64,000 nucleotides of DNA from Nocardioides sp. (GTDB lineage Bacteria; Actinomycetota; Actinomycetes; Propionibacteriales; Nocardioidaceae): contig NZ_JACIXG010000020.1 in the NCBI RefSeq assembly GCF_014360585.1, positions 1-64,000 of the forward strand. Reading direction: 5' to 3'. The number at the start of each line of letters is the position of its first letter. The stretch's first letter is position 1. Both the position numbers and the translations under genes were made by a program. Below are positions 9,137-16,115 of this stretch, in pieces. The notes below the pieces were generated by a model, which had not been told where the DNA came from, searched no databases, and saw only the letters and a list, made by a program, of their open reading frames with translations.

Positions 9137-9910
9137 ATGACCGATGTCTTCTCCGACAAGCTCGAGCAGTGGCGCGCCTACACCGAGACCCCCTGGGCCC
9201 GCATCCGCTACACCGTGGTCGAGGAGATCCTCGCGCGCCAGTGCGCCGAGCTGGGCGAGAAGCAGGGACAGCGGCTGCGGGTCCTCGACGTCGGCGGCGG
9301 TGACGGTGTGGACTCGCTTCCCCTCGCCCTGGCCGGGCACGAGGTCACGATCCTCGACCCGTCCGCGTCCTGGCTGGCCGAGGCGGAGCGGCGGGCGGCG
9401 GAGGCCGGTGCATCGCTCACCACGCTCGAAGGCGGCCTCGACGAGCTGCCCGAGGGCGAGTGGGATCTGGTGCTGTGCCACTTCGTGCTCCACTACCGGC
9501 CGGCAGACGCCGGCGACGTACGCCGCTTGGCGACCGCGGTCCGGCCCGGCGGCCGGCTGTCGGTGATGGTCCCCAACCCGGCGAGCATGGTGCTGCGCCA
9601 GCTGGTCACGGATGGACCCGAGGCCGCGCTCACCGAGCTGCACGCCGACACCAAGCGCGCTGTGACCTTCGACCATGACGTACGCAAGGTCTCGACACCC
9701 GACCTCGAGGCCGAGCTCGCCGCCGCGGGACTTCGCCTGACCGGCCGCTTCGGCACCAGGATCGCCAACGACCTCCTCACCGGAAACGAGGCCAAGAACG
9801 ATCCCGCCTACTTCGACACGCTCCTCGAGCTCGAGCGTGCGCTGTGCGACCGGGAGCCCTTCGTACGCATCGCCGGGATGTGCCAGCTCGTCGCGGAGCG
9901 GCCGGGCTAG
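9137..9910 (+). CDS. class I SAM-dependent methyltransferase
   Basis: 257 residues. Motif I VLDVGGGDGVDSLPLALAG followed by the acidic VTILDPS (about 50-78), motif DLVLCHFVLHY and the post-motif RPGGRLSVMVPN identify a Rossmann methyltransferase resembling SmtA/CmoM-like enzymes. The substrate cannot be read from sequence. CmoM acts on tRNA wobble uridines in E. coli, but local evidence for that is lacking. It opens the accessory block between pyrC and carA and precedes an ABC-F gene, a combination that would fit a ribosome- or tRNA-related role. Confidence 0.88.
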   Translation: MTDVFSDKLEQWRAYTETPWARIRYTVVEEILARQCAELGEKQGQRLRVLDVGGGDGVDSLPLALAGHEVTILDPSASWLAEAERRAAEAGASLTTLEGGLDELPEGEWDLVLCHFVLHYRPADAGDVRRLATAVRPGGRLSVMVPNPASMVLRQLVTDGPEAALTELHADTKRAVTFDHDVRKVSTPDLEAELAAAGLRLTGRFGTRIANDLLTGNEAKNDPAYFDTLLELERALCDREPFVRIAGMCQLVAERPG

Positions 9911-9981
9911 GTTCGAGCTGGGCTGCGGCGTACGCGTCCAGGCGATCGATAACCCGTTGGACGGCGCTTTCGCCGGCCGCG

Positions 9982-9987
9982 TACGCT
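9982..9987 (+). promoter_or_regulatory. possible -10 element upstream of the ABC-F leader
   Basis: TACGCT lies 9 bases before the short reading frame at 9997, with a weak TTGGAC 19 bases upstream. A transcript starting near 9993 would place the mini-ORF at its very 5' end. Confidence 0.3.
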
Positions 9988-9996
9988 TGTCGCATC

Positions 9997-10014
9997 ATGA
10001 AGATCTCGCGCTGA
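9997..10014 (+). CDS. candidate 5-codon leader peptide ahead of the ABC-F gene
   Basis: ATG AAG ATC TCG CGC TGA encodes MKISR and ends 63 bases before the ABC-F start. Antibiotic-inducible ABC-F genes (such as vmlR, msr and lmrC types) are commonly preceded by very short leader peptides whose stalled translation controls the downstream gene. The position, size and basic sequence fit, but no convincing antiterminator/terminator pair was found in 10015-10077, so this is a hypothesis. Confidence 0.35.
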   Translation: MKISR

Positions 10015-10077
10015 CCCCGACCCGCGCCCGAGGCAGATGCCCGGCGAGTCGTCCTTGAACCCGAAGGCAGCGCTCTC

Positions 10078-11715
10078 ATGTCATCTTCCGTCATCTCCGG
10101 ACCGATCGTCGTCCGCGACCTGTCCGTCTCCTTCCGCAACGGCTCCGTCCTCACCGGGATCGACCTGACTGTCTCTCCCGGGGAGCGGATCGCGCTCGTG
10201 GGGGAGAACGGCGCCGGCAAGTCCACGTTGCTCCGCGCCATCGCAGACTCATCCTCGAGTCCGGCACTGCCGCGCACCGCCCAGCGCAGCGGCACGGTCG
10301 AGGCGCCGGAGGACCTCGTCTGGCTGCCGCAGGAGCCGCCGTTCCGGGACGCGGCGAGCATCGAGGACGTACTCGCCACGACGTTGCGCCCGCTCCGCGA
10401 GGCTGTCGCCACGGTGGAGACGCTCGCCGACCGGCTCGACGATCCCGAGGTCGCCGAGACCTATGCGAGAGCGCTCGACTTCGCGGTCGCGCACGACGCG
10501 TGGGACGCCGACCGGCGGGCCATCCTGGCTGCGGAGCGCCTCGGTCTGAGCGGGCTCGACCGGGACCGGCCGATCAGCACGCTGTCGGGCGGTCAGCGCA
10601 CCAGGCTCGCGCTCGCGACCGCGATCACCCGCCGGCCGGACGCGCTGCTGCTCGATGAGCCGACCAACCACCTCGACGACGAGGCGGTCTCGGTGCTGGG
10701 GGAGTTCCTGCGTGAGCTGCCCGGCGTCGTGCTGATGGCCTCCCACGACCGCGTCTTTCTCGACGAGGTCGCCACGGGGCTGTTCGATCTCGACCCGACG
10801 GCCTTCGGCACCGACGGAACCGGCGGTCGCCTCTTCGGCGGTGGCTGGACTGCCTACGAGGAGGCACGCAAGGCCGCGCGCGAGCGATGGGAGCAGACGT
10901 ACGCAGAGCAGCAGGACGAGATCAAGCGACTTCGCTCCGCGACCAGGATCGGCAACGACGCCATCGCCTACAACCGCGGCCCGACCGACAACGACAAGTT
11001 CATCTACAAGTTCAAGGGCAGCAACGTCGAGCGGACCGTCGCACGTCGCAAGAAGGACGCCAACCGGCGTCTGGAGGAGGCCGAGGAGACGCAGGTACGC
11101 AAGCCGCCGGCGCCCCTGCGGCTCAACGCGGCGCTGTCGGCTGCCGGTGCCAGCGGCCGGATGGTCGTCGTCCGTGACCTGGTCGTCGAGAGTCGGGTCA
11201 GGCTGCCGATCCTGGACATCATGGCGGGGGAGCACCTGCTGGTCACCGGCCCCAACGGCAGTGGCAAGTCCACGCTGCTCGGGGTCCTCTCCGGTCGCGT
11301 CAAACCGACCTCCGGGGAGGTCCAGGTCAGCGCCCGGCGTGTCGAGGAGCTCACCCAGGACCCTCAGTTCGGAGACCTGCGGCGCAAGGTCGACGACGTC
11401 TATCGGGAGACGGTCGGGGAGGTGTTGGCGATCCAGGTGCCGCTACGTGACCTGGGCCTGGTGCATCCGCGCGACCTCAACCGGCCGGTCGGCGCGCTCA
11501 GCGTCGGCCAGCGGCGTCGGCTCGACCTGGCGATCGCCATCGCCACCGGCCCGGACGTGCTGCTCCTCGACGAGCCCACCAACCACATCTCGCTCAACCT
11601 GGCGGGCGAGCTGGAGGAGGCGATCGGGGTCACGCCCGGCACCATCGTCGTCGCGTCTCACGATCGCTGGCTGCGCCGCCGCTGGTCGGGTCCGGAGCAC
11701 CGGCTCGAGCTCTGA
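10078..11715 (+). CDS. ABC-F family ATPase (ribosome-associated)
   Basis: 545 residues with two nucleotide-binding domains and no membrane segment. NBD1: Walker A GENGAGKST (about 42), signature LSGGQRTRLALA (about 165), Walker B LLLDEPTNHLDDEA. NBD2: Walker A GPNGSGKST (about 392), signature LSVGQRRRLDLA (about 473), LLLDEPTNHIS. The lysine-rich linker between them (KFIYKFKGSNVERTVARRKKDANRRLEE) is the ribosome-reaching interdomain segment. ABC-F proteins either tune translation or dislodge antibiotics from the ribosome. This two-domain layout with a possible leader peptide and a non-core location favours a resistance role, which is inference. ATG 10078 has GAAGG upstream. Confidence 0.92.
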   Translation: MSSSVISGPIVVRDLSVSFRNGSVLTGIDLTVSPGERIALVGENGAGKSTLLRAIADSSSSPALPRTAQRSGTVEAPEDLVWLPQEPPFRDAASIEDVLATTLRPLREAVATVETLADRLDDPEVAETYARALDFAVAHDAWDADRRAILAAERLGLSGLDRDRPISTLSGGQRTRLALATAITRRPDALLLDEPTNHLDDEAVSVLGEFLRELPGVVLMASHDRVFLDEVATGLFDLDPTAFGTDGTGGRLFGGGWTAYEEARKAARERWEQTYAEQQDEIKRLRSATRIGNDAIAYNRGPTDNDKFIYKFKGSNVERTVARRKKDANRRLEEAEETQVRKPPAPLRLNAALSAAGASGRMVVVRDLVVESRVRLPILDIMAGEHLLVTGPNGSGKSTLLGVLSGRVKPTSGEVQVSARRVEELTQDPQFGDLRRKVDDVYRETVGEVLAIQVPLRDLGLVHPRDLNRPVGALSVGQRRRLDLAIAIATGPDVLLLDEPTNHISLNLAGELEEAIGVTPGTIVVASHDRWLRRRWSGPEHRLEL

Positions 11716-11735
11716 CGGGCCAGTTGCGGGCGAAC

Positions 11736-11765
11736 GCCTGTGGATGAGCCGAGTTATCCACAGGC
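11736..11765. promoter_or_regulatory. 10-bp palindrome containing a perfect DnaA box
   Basis: Arms gcctgtggat and atccacaggc pair perfectly around a 10-base loop. The right arm completes TTATCCACA (11754-11762), identical to the DnaA-box consensus. The site lies between the ABC-F gene and the next small gene and could also serve as a transcription terminator. Confidence 0.5.
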
Positions 11766-11814
11766 GAGCAGATCCTCGTTGTCCCCGCCCGCCGCCCCGT
11801 GGTGCGGTGGACCC

Positions 11815-12243
11815 ATGACCGACAAGACTCCGTACGCTCCAGTCCTCCGCACCCAGGCCGACGTCGAAGCCGCCTGGCGACATCTGATCAACCCGCTCGG
11901 CTGGCCCGAGCCACGCCTGTGGTTCATGTTCGTCGGCGCCGACGGCGTCCCGTTCCCACAGCTCAGCCAGATCGAGGACATGCCCGCCGAGATCGGACCG
12001 GACGGCGCTGAGAGCGTCGCGACGGTGATGAGTCATCTGGTGACCGACATGGGCTTCGAGCGGGTGGAGTTCCTGCTGTGCCGGCCCGACGACGGCCCGC
12101 CGAGTCCGACCGACCAGAAGAACGCGGCTGATCTCTACGAAGCCTGTCGAGCCGCTGCCGTCCAGGTCGGAGTCATCCACCTCGCGACCGACAAAGACTT
12201 CTGGCCGATCCCAGCGGACGCGGTCGGCCAGAGGGTCGCCTGA
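11815..12243 (+). CDS. hypothetical protein
   Basis: 142 residues starting MTDKTPYAPVLRTQADVEAAWRHLINPLGWPEP. I do not recognise a catalytic domain. It shows a beta-rich centre (LWFMFVGADGVPFPQLSQIED), an acidic profile, no signal peptide and no membrane segment. An in-frame ATG at 11740 falls inside the DnaA-box palindrome, so ATG 11815 is preferred. It is convergent with the orphan antitoxin gene, only 7 bases apart. Confidence 0.75.
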   Translation: MTDKTPYAPVLRTQADVEAAWRHLINPLGWPEPRLWFMFVGADGVPFPQLSQIEDMPAEIGPDGAESVATVMSHLVTDMGFERVEFLLCRPDDGPPSPTDQKNAADLYEACRAAAVQVGVIHLATDKDFWPIPADAVGQRVA

Positions 12244-12250
12244 GGTGGAC

Positions 12251-12442
12251 CTAGAACTCCAGCGTGATCTTCGTGTCGCCGAGCTCACGCTCGACGATGC
12301 GGTCGAACACGACGGCGGCCGCCTCGCGCTCGACCAGGTCGCGCAGGGCGTGGTCGATGGCAGCCTGGTTGGTCGTCGTCCCGGCAACCTTCCTCGCCTC
12401 GGCCAACAGCTCCTCATCGATGCTGATCGACGTCTCGGTCAT
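12251..12442 (-). CDS. orphan VapB-type ribbon-helix-helix antitoxin
   Basis: 63 residues. The N-terminus TETSISIDEELLAEARKVAGTTTNQAAIDHALRDLVER is the VapB-like (DUF2191) ribbon-helix-helix DNA-binding region; the C-terminal tail VVFDRIVERELGDTKITLEF would wrap a PIN-domain toxin. No VapC gene follows on this strand, because the next gene downstream is convergent. It is therefore a solitary antitoxin, either a remnant or a trans-acting regulator. Start ATG 12442 chosen over ATG 12457. Confidence 0.82.
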   Translation of the reverse strand: MTETSISIDEELLAEARKVAGTTTNQAAIDHALRDLVEREAAAVVFDRIVERELGDTKITLEF

Positions 12443-12597
12443 GGCGTACCCCCGCACGGAAATCTGGATGAAACAGCGAAACGTTAGCGGTGCTCAACGT
12501 GCAACGCAATGACCTGCGACGACCGTCACAACGTGTCGCACTCACCTGGGATCGGGGGCGAAGCCGGATGTCGGAGTCGGATGTCGGTGGTCGCCTC

Positions 12598-12603
12598 TAG
12601 GGT
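12598..12603 (+). promoter_or_regulatory. -10 element for leaderless start at 12612
   Basis: TAGGGT ends 8 bases before ATG 12612; no ribosome-binding site. Confidence 0.5.
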
Positions 12604-12611
12604 GCACGATC

Positions 12612-13199
12612 ATGAGCCCGGCGGACCGACTGCTGACCGACATCTCGATCATGGTGGACTCGATCGAGCCGATGGACGCGGTGGAGAGCGGTCACATCGC
12701 CGCCGCGTCGGCGTGGCTGTGCGTGACCAGCGACGTGTTTCGGCGCACCACCGATCCGACCGAACCGGCCAAGCATCTGGTCTCCTACTTCCTGCTCGTC
12801 GACCCGGTCAGCGGTCACATCCTGCTGGGGGACCACCGCAAGTCGGGCCTCTGGCTGCCGTCGGGTGGCCACGTCGAGCCAGGCGAGAACCCCGTTGAGA
12901 CCGTTCGTCGTGAATGCGTCGAGGAGCTCGGCGTGCAGGCGCGGTTCCACCCAGATCTCGGACCACGCCCGTTGTTCATCACCGTGAACACGACCCGGCC
13001 CGACCGTCCGGACACGCACACCGACGTCAGTCTCTGGTTCGTCCTCGCCCACGACCGCGAAGACCCGTTGGAGCCGGACGAGCGAGAGTACGCCGGCGTG
13101 CGCTGGTGGACACCCGCGGAGATCCGCGCCGCCGATCCGGCTCTGTTCGACCCCCACATGGGCCGGATGCTCGACAAGCTGAAGACCCTCGGCGCCTGA
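12612..13199 (+). CDS. NUDIX hydrolase
   Basis: 195 residues. The Nudix box G-x5-E-x7-REUXEEXGU is complete as GHVEPGENPVETVRRECVEELGV (about residues 86-108), within a fold typical of family members acting on nucleoside diphosphate derivatives. A 40-residue N-terminal extension precedes the domain. The substrate is not predictable. It converges with the DUF1016 nuclease gene with only 3 bases between the two stop codons. Confidence 0.93.
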   Translation: MSPADRLLTDISIMVDSIEPMDAVESGHIAAASAWLCVTSDVFRRTTDPTEPAKHLVSYFLLVDPVSGHILLGDHRKSGLWLPSGGHVEPGENPVETVRRECVEELGVQARFHPDLGPRPLFITVNTTRPDRPDTHTDVSLWFVLAHDREDPLEPDEREYAGVRWWTPAEIRAADPALFDPHMGRMLDKLKTLGA

Positions 13200-13202
13200 G
13201 CC

Positions 13203-14204
13203 TCACTCGGGACCGCTCAGCTCCTGCTCGAGCCGCTCGACGCTCGGAAGGCTGGCCTGCAACTGATACTCAGCGACGCCCAGAGGCTGTGTCGAACCGC
13301 GTAGGGAGTACTCGGCGACGACCTGATTGCGGCTCTGGCACAACAGGATCCCGATCGTCGGCGCATCGTCGGGATGCGCCATCTCCCCGTCGACCGCCGC
13401 CAGATAGAAGTTGAGCTGGCCCAGGTGTTCCGGTCTGAACCTTCCGGCTTTGAGCTCGATGACGACATAGCAGCGCAGCTTCAGGTGATAGAAGAGCAGG
13501 TCGATGAAGAAGTCCTCGCCTCCGACTTCGAGAAGCACCTGACGGCCGACGTACGCGAACCCGACACCGAGCTCGACCAGGAACTGGGTGACATGGTCGA
13601 CCAAAGCCTTCTCGATCTCGCGCTCCACGGCTTCCCTGCCGACGCCGAGAAACTCGAAGTTGTAGGGATCCTTGACGATCTCGCGAGCGAGATCGGAGGT
13701 CTCGGGCGGGAGCGTTCGTTCGAAGTTGCTGATCGCGCGACCAGACCGTTCCAGCGTGCGGGCCTCGATATGCATCGACAGAACGCTGCGAGACCAGCCG
13801 TGCTTGATGGCAGCCTGGGCGTACGCGATGCGGTCATCGGCGGTGTTGAACCGGTTGAGAAGGATGACGTTGTGCCCCCAGGGCAATTGTGCAACAAGCT
13901 GTTGCACAATTGCCGGCTCCGGCCATGCCACTGCGAAGGCCCGCATGTAACGGAGGTTCCGGGCGGACAGGCCCTTCATGTCCGGGAACGCGGTGCGCAG
14001 GTCGTGTGCGATCTGGTCGATCACTTTCGCGCCCCAGCCCTGAGCGGTTTGACGGTTGAGGATCTCGCTCCCGATGTGCCAGTAGAGCTGCACGAGCTCA
14101 GCGTTGACGGCGAGCGCGGCCCGCTGTCGAGTGGTGCGGATCCGGTCCTTGAGATCCCCGAGCCACTCGGTGTAGCCGTCGGGCAGTGAAAGGTCGTCGG
14201 TCAT
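13203..14204 (-). CDS. DUF1016 / YhcG-type PD-(D/E)XK nuclease
   Basis: 333 residues. N-terminal DUF1016_N helical region (LVQLYWHIGSEILNRQTAQGWGAKVIDQIAHDLRTAFPDMKGLSARNLRYMRAF and the PWGHNVILL segment), then a C-terminal nuclease domain with DFFIDLLFYHLKLRCYVVIELKAGRF, where D and E-x-K form the PD-(D/E)XK site, followed by LGQLNFYL. Members are often found in restriction-modification or other defence islands. Here it stands alone, which suggests a moved or reduced defence gene. A perfect 22-bp palindrome lies about 30 bases upstream of the ATG. Function is inferred from family features only. Confidence 0.88.
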   Translation of the reverse strand: MTDDLSLPDGYTEWLGDLKDRIRTTRQRAALAVNAELVQLYWHIGSEILNRQTAQGWGAKVIDQIAHDLRTAFPDMKGLSARNLRYMRAFAVAWPEPAIVQQLVAQLPWGHNVILLNRFNTADDRIAYAQAAIKHGWSRSVLSMHIEARTLERSGRAISNFERTLPPETSDLAREIVKDPYNFEFLGVGREAVEREIEKALVDHVTQFLVELGVGFAYVGRQVLLEVGGEDFFIDLLFYHLKLRCYVVIELKAGRFRPEHLGQLNFYLAAVDGEMAHPDDAPTIGILLCQSRNQVVAEYSLRGSTQPLGVAEYQLQASLPSVERLEQELSGPE

Positions 14205-14234
14205 TGGGTACTTCTCCTTGAACGCGTACGAATC

Positions 14235-14256
14235 ACCGCCTGCGATCGCAGGCGGT
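14235..14256. promoter_or_regulatory. perfect 22-bp palindrome upstream of the DUF1016 gene
   Basis: The palindrome has no loop (centre CGATCG), which fits a dimeric protein operator better than an RNA hairpin. It lies 31 bases upstream of the DUF1016 start codon, in the 168-base gap before the endonuclease V gene. No other clear element was seen in that gap. Confidence 0.45.
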
Positions 14257-14372
14257 ACGTTCGCCGCTCCTGGAGGCGCCTGTGGCGCTATTACTTACCC
14301 TCGCGACTGGCGGCCCCTTCTCGCAGACCTGGCTGGCCCGGTACTTCGGAGTGATCGCCTGAGTTGGCTCGA

Positions 14373-14912
14373 TTAGATCATCTGTTCAGCGCTGCGCCCG
14401 GGAGGCACGGCGCGGGCAAGTCGATCGACGAGCCGCAGGGCGTCGGGGAGGCGGGCGGTGCCGGACATGTTGCGGACCAGGTCGGCGGCATCTGTCCGTG
14501 TCATGCCGGCGGCGGTGACGTACAGCGGTCTGGTCGAGGTTCCGCGCAGGTCAGCTTCGGCGTGGGTCGCGGCGCGGAAGCTGGTCTTGGCGACGCCGAT
14601 GACCCTAGGCGCGAGCCCCGCGTCCCAGGCATGCCACCCCAGACCGGGCCGCCCGGTCGGGTCGAGGTCGACGTACCCGTCGATGATGAGTACGTCTAGT
14701 GGGTCGACCTCGGCGAGCAGGGCCGTCAACGCGGGCAGTTCCCGTTCGTAGAACCTGCCCGGGGCGTAGTCGGCGACCTCATCGAGCCAGACAGTGCTCT
14801 GCTCGCTGATCGCCCCGAGCTCCGGTTCGCCGCTCACCACGAGCGCGGCGTGGCCGCCTCCGGATGCTGGGTAGTGGGCATCGGCCGCACCGAACCTCGT
14901 CGCCACGGTCAC
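14373..14912 (-). CDS. nfi: endonuclease V family protein
   Basis: 179 residues. Endonuclease V cuts one base 3' of deoxyinosine (or inosine in RNA). The layout fits: D11 in the N-terminal strand, E58 in FYERELPAL and D78 in VLIIDGYVDLDPTGRPGLGWHAW correspond to the three metal-binding acids, and VIGVAKTSF carries the conserved lysine. It is shorter than the 220-residue E. coli enzyme, with a reduced N-terminus. The start is GTG 14912 or GTG 14906. A TATTCT motif immediately upstream would suit a leaderless start at 14906. Confidence 0.85.
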   Translation of the reverse strand: MTVATRFGAADAHYPASGGGHAALVVSGEPELGAISEQSTVWLDEVADYAPGRFYERELPALTALLAEVDPLDVLIIDGYVDLDPTGRPGLGWHAWDAGLAPRVIGVAKTSFRAATHAEADLRGTSTRPLYVTAAGMTRTDAADLVRNMSGTARLPDALRLVDRLARAVPPGRSAEQMI

Positions 14913-15018
14913 AGAATAGGGCGAGGTGTGTGGAACACCGGTGGGCGGGACTTCACGTACATGCCAGGATGGACCGGAGCCGACTGAGATGGGTCGGCCG
15001 AAGTTTCAGAGGGTGGAG

Positions 15019-15960
15019 ATGACGGACGCAGCGTGGTACCCGGACCCGACCGGTCAGGCCGAGCTTCGCTACTACGACGGGAGCCAGTGGACCGAGCACG
15101 TGTCCACGGGTGGGCAGCAGTCGACGGCGCCCCTGACGCCACCTCAGGTCAACGTCGAGCAGGAAGCGCCGACGCAGGTCGGCTCGGCGCAGCCTGTGCA
15201 CGGTGACGGCGCCCAGGCGCAGGCTGCCGCGGGCCAGTACGGGCAGCAGCCGGCCCAGGTCCAGCAGCCCACGGGCGACCCGTTCGCGGGGATCTCCGGT
15301 GAGCTGGTCGACGGCCGTTTCGCCGAGATCGAGGGCAGCGGCGCGGTGCTGCAGAACAAGAGGCTCCTGCGCGTACGCGTCGGGGAGCCGTTCCAGGCAC
15401 GCCAGGGCTCGATGGTGGCCTACCAGGGCAACGTCGAGTTCAAGTACCAGAGCGGCGGGGTCGGCAAGTTCCTCAAGCGGGCCGTCACCGGTGAGGGGCT
15501 CAGCCTGATGGGTGTCGAGGGCCAGGGCGACGTCTTCCTGGCCGACTCCGCCAAGGAGGTCCACATCCTCCAGCTGAACAACTCCGGGATCTCGATCAAC
15601 GGCGACCACGTGCTCGCCTTCTCCGGCGGTCTTCAGTGGAACATCGAACGAGTCCAGGGCGCCGGCATGCTCACCGGAGGACTCTTCAACACGACCCTGC
15701 ACGGCACCGGCTGGATCGCGGTGACCACCGAGGGCGACCCGGTGGTCCTCAACGCCGCCGAGGCTCCGACCTTCGCCGACACCAACGCCGTGGTCGGCTG
15801 GTCGCTGGGCCTGCAGACCAGCCTGCAGAAGTCGTTCACCGCCGGTGCGCTCATCGGCCGCGGCAGCGGCGAGGCGTTCCAGGTCGCCTTCCACGGCGCC
15901 GGTTTCGTCATCGTGCAGCCGTCCGAGGGCGGGGTCGTCCCGCCCCACTCGCACAACTGA
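15019..15960 (+). CDS. DUF2510 and AIM24 domain protein
   Basis: 313 residues. The N-terminal DUF2510 motif WYPDPTGQAELRYYDGSQWTEHV (about 6-28) is a small domain common at the ends of actinobacterial membrane or secreted-associated proteins. A Gln/Ala/Pro linker (about 30-90) follows, then an AIM24/DUF-type beta-sandwich (about 95-310) with GSGAVLQNKRLLRVRVGEPFQARQGSMVAYQGNVEF and repeated Gly-rich strands. The molecular role of AIM24 domains in bacteria is not established. ATG 15019 follows a GGTGGAG site; the frame is open upstream but without similar support. Confidence 0.8.
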   Translation: MTDAAWYPDPTGQAELRYYDGSQWTEHVSTGGQQSTAPLTPPQVNVEQEAPTQVGSAQPVHGDGAQAQAAAGQYGQQPAQVQQPTGDPFAGISGELVDGRFAEIEGSGAVLQNKRLLRVRVGEPFQARQGSMVAYQGNVEFKYQSGGVGKFLKRAVTGEGLSLMGVEGQGDVFLADSAKEVHILQLNNSGISINGDHVLAFSGGLQWNIERVQGAGMLTGGLFNTTLHGTGWIAVTTEGDPVVLNAAEAPTFADTNAVVGWSLGLQTSLQKSFTAGALIGRGSGEAFQVAFHGAGFVIVQPSEGGVVPPHSHN

Positions 15961-16072
15961 GTCCGACCAGGACAGGCCGACTGCCGCGTACGTCACACCG
16001 GTGACGTACGCGGCGGACGCCAACTGCCGTCAACCGGCATCTGCTTGATACTGTCACCAGCAACTGACCGAC

Positions 16073-16108
16073 ATCCTTTAAGCACCGTCCTGTGAGGCGG
16101 AGAAGGAG
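16073..16108 (+). promoter_or_regulatory. PyrR-binding RNA leader of carA
   Basis: Nearly the same element as at 6180-6216: ATCCTTTAA, then GTCCTGTGAGGCGG and AGAAGGAG. A possible -10 (TACTGT, 16049-16054) places transcription start near 16061. An in-frame GTG inside the loop (16092) should not be taken as the carA start. The element lets PyrR control carAB-pyrDF separately from pyrRBC. Confidence 0.82.
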
Positions 16109-16115
16109 GTACGGC

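Noticed and set aside
11754..11762. Replication origin
   Set aside because: One DnaA box without further boxes, an AT-rich unwinding region or dnaA/dnaN/gyr neighbours is not an origin.
16092..16115. Earlier GTG start for carA
   Set aside because: It lies inside the PyrR loop, upstream of the AGAAGGAG ribosome-binding site. The duplicate leader before pyrR shows this part is RNA, not coding.
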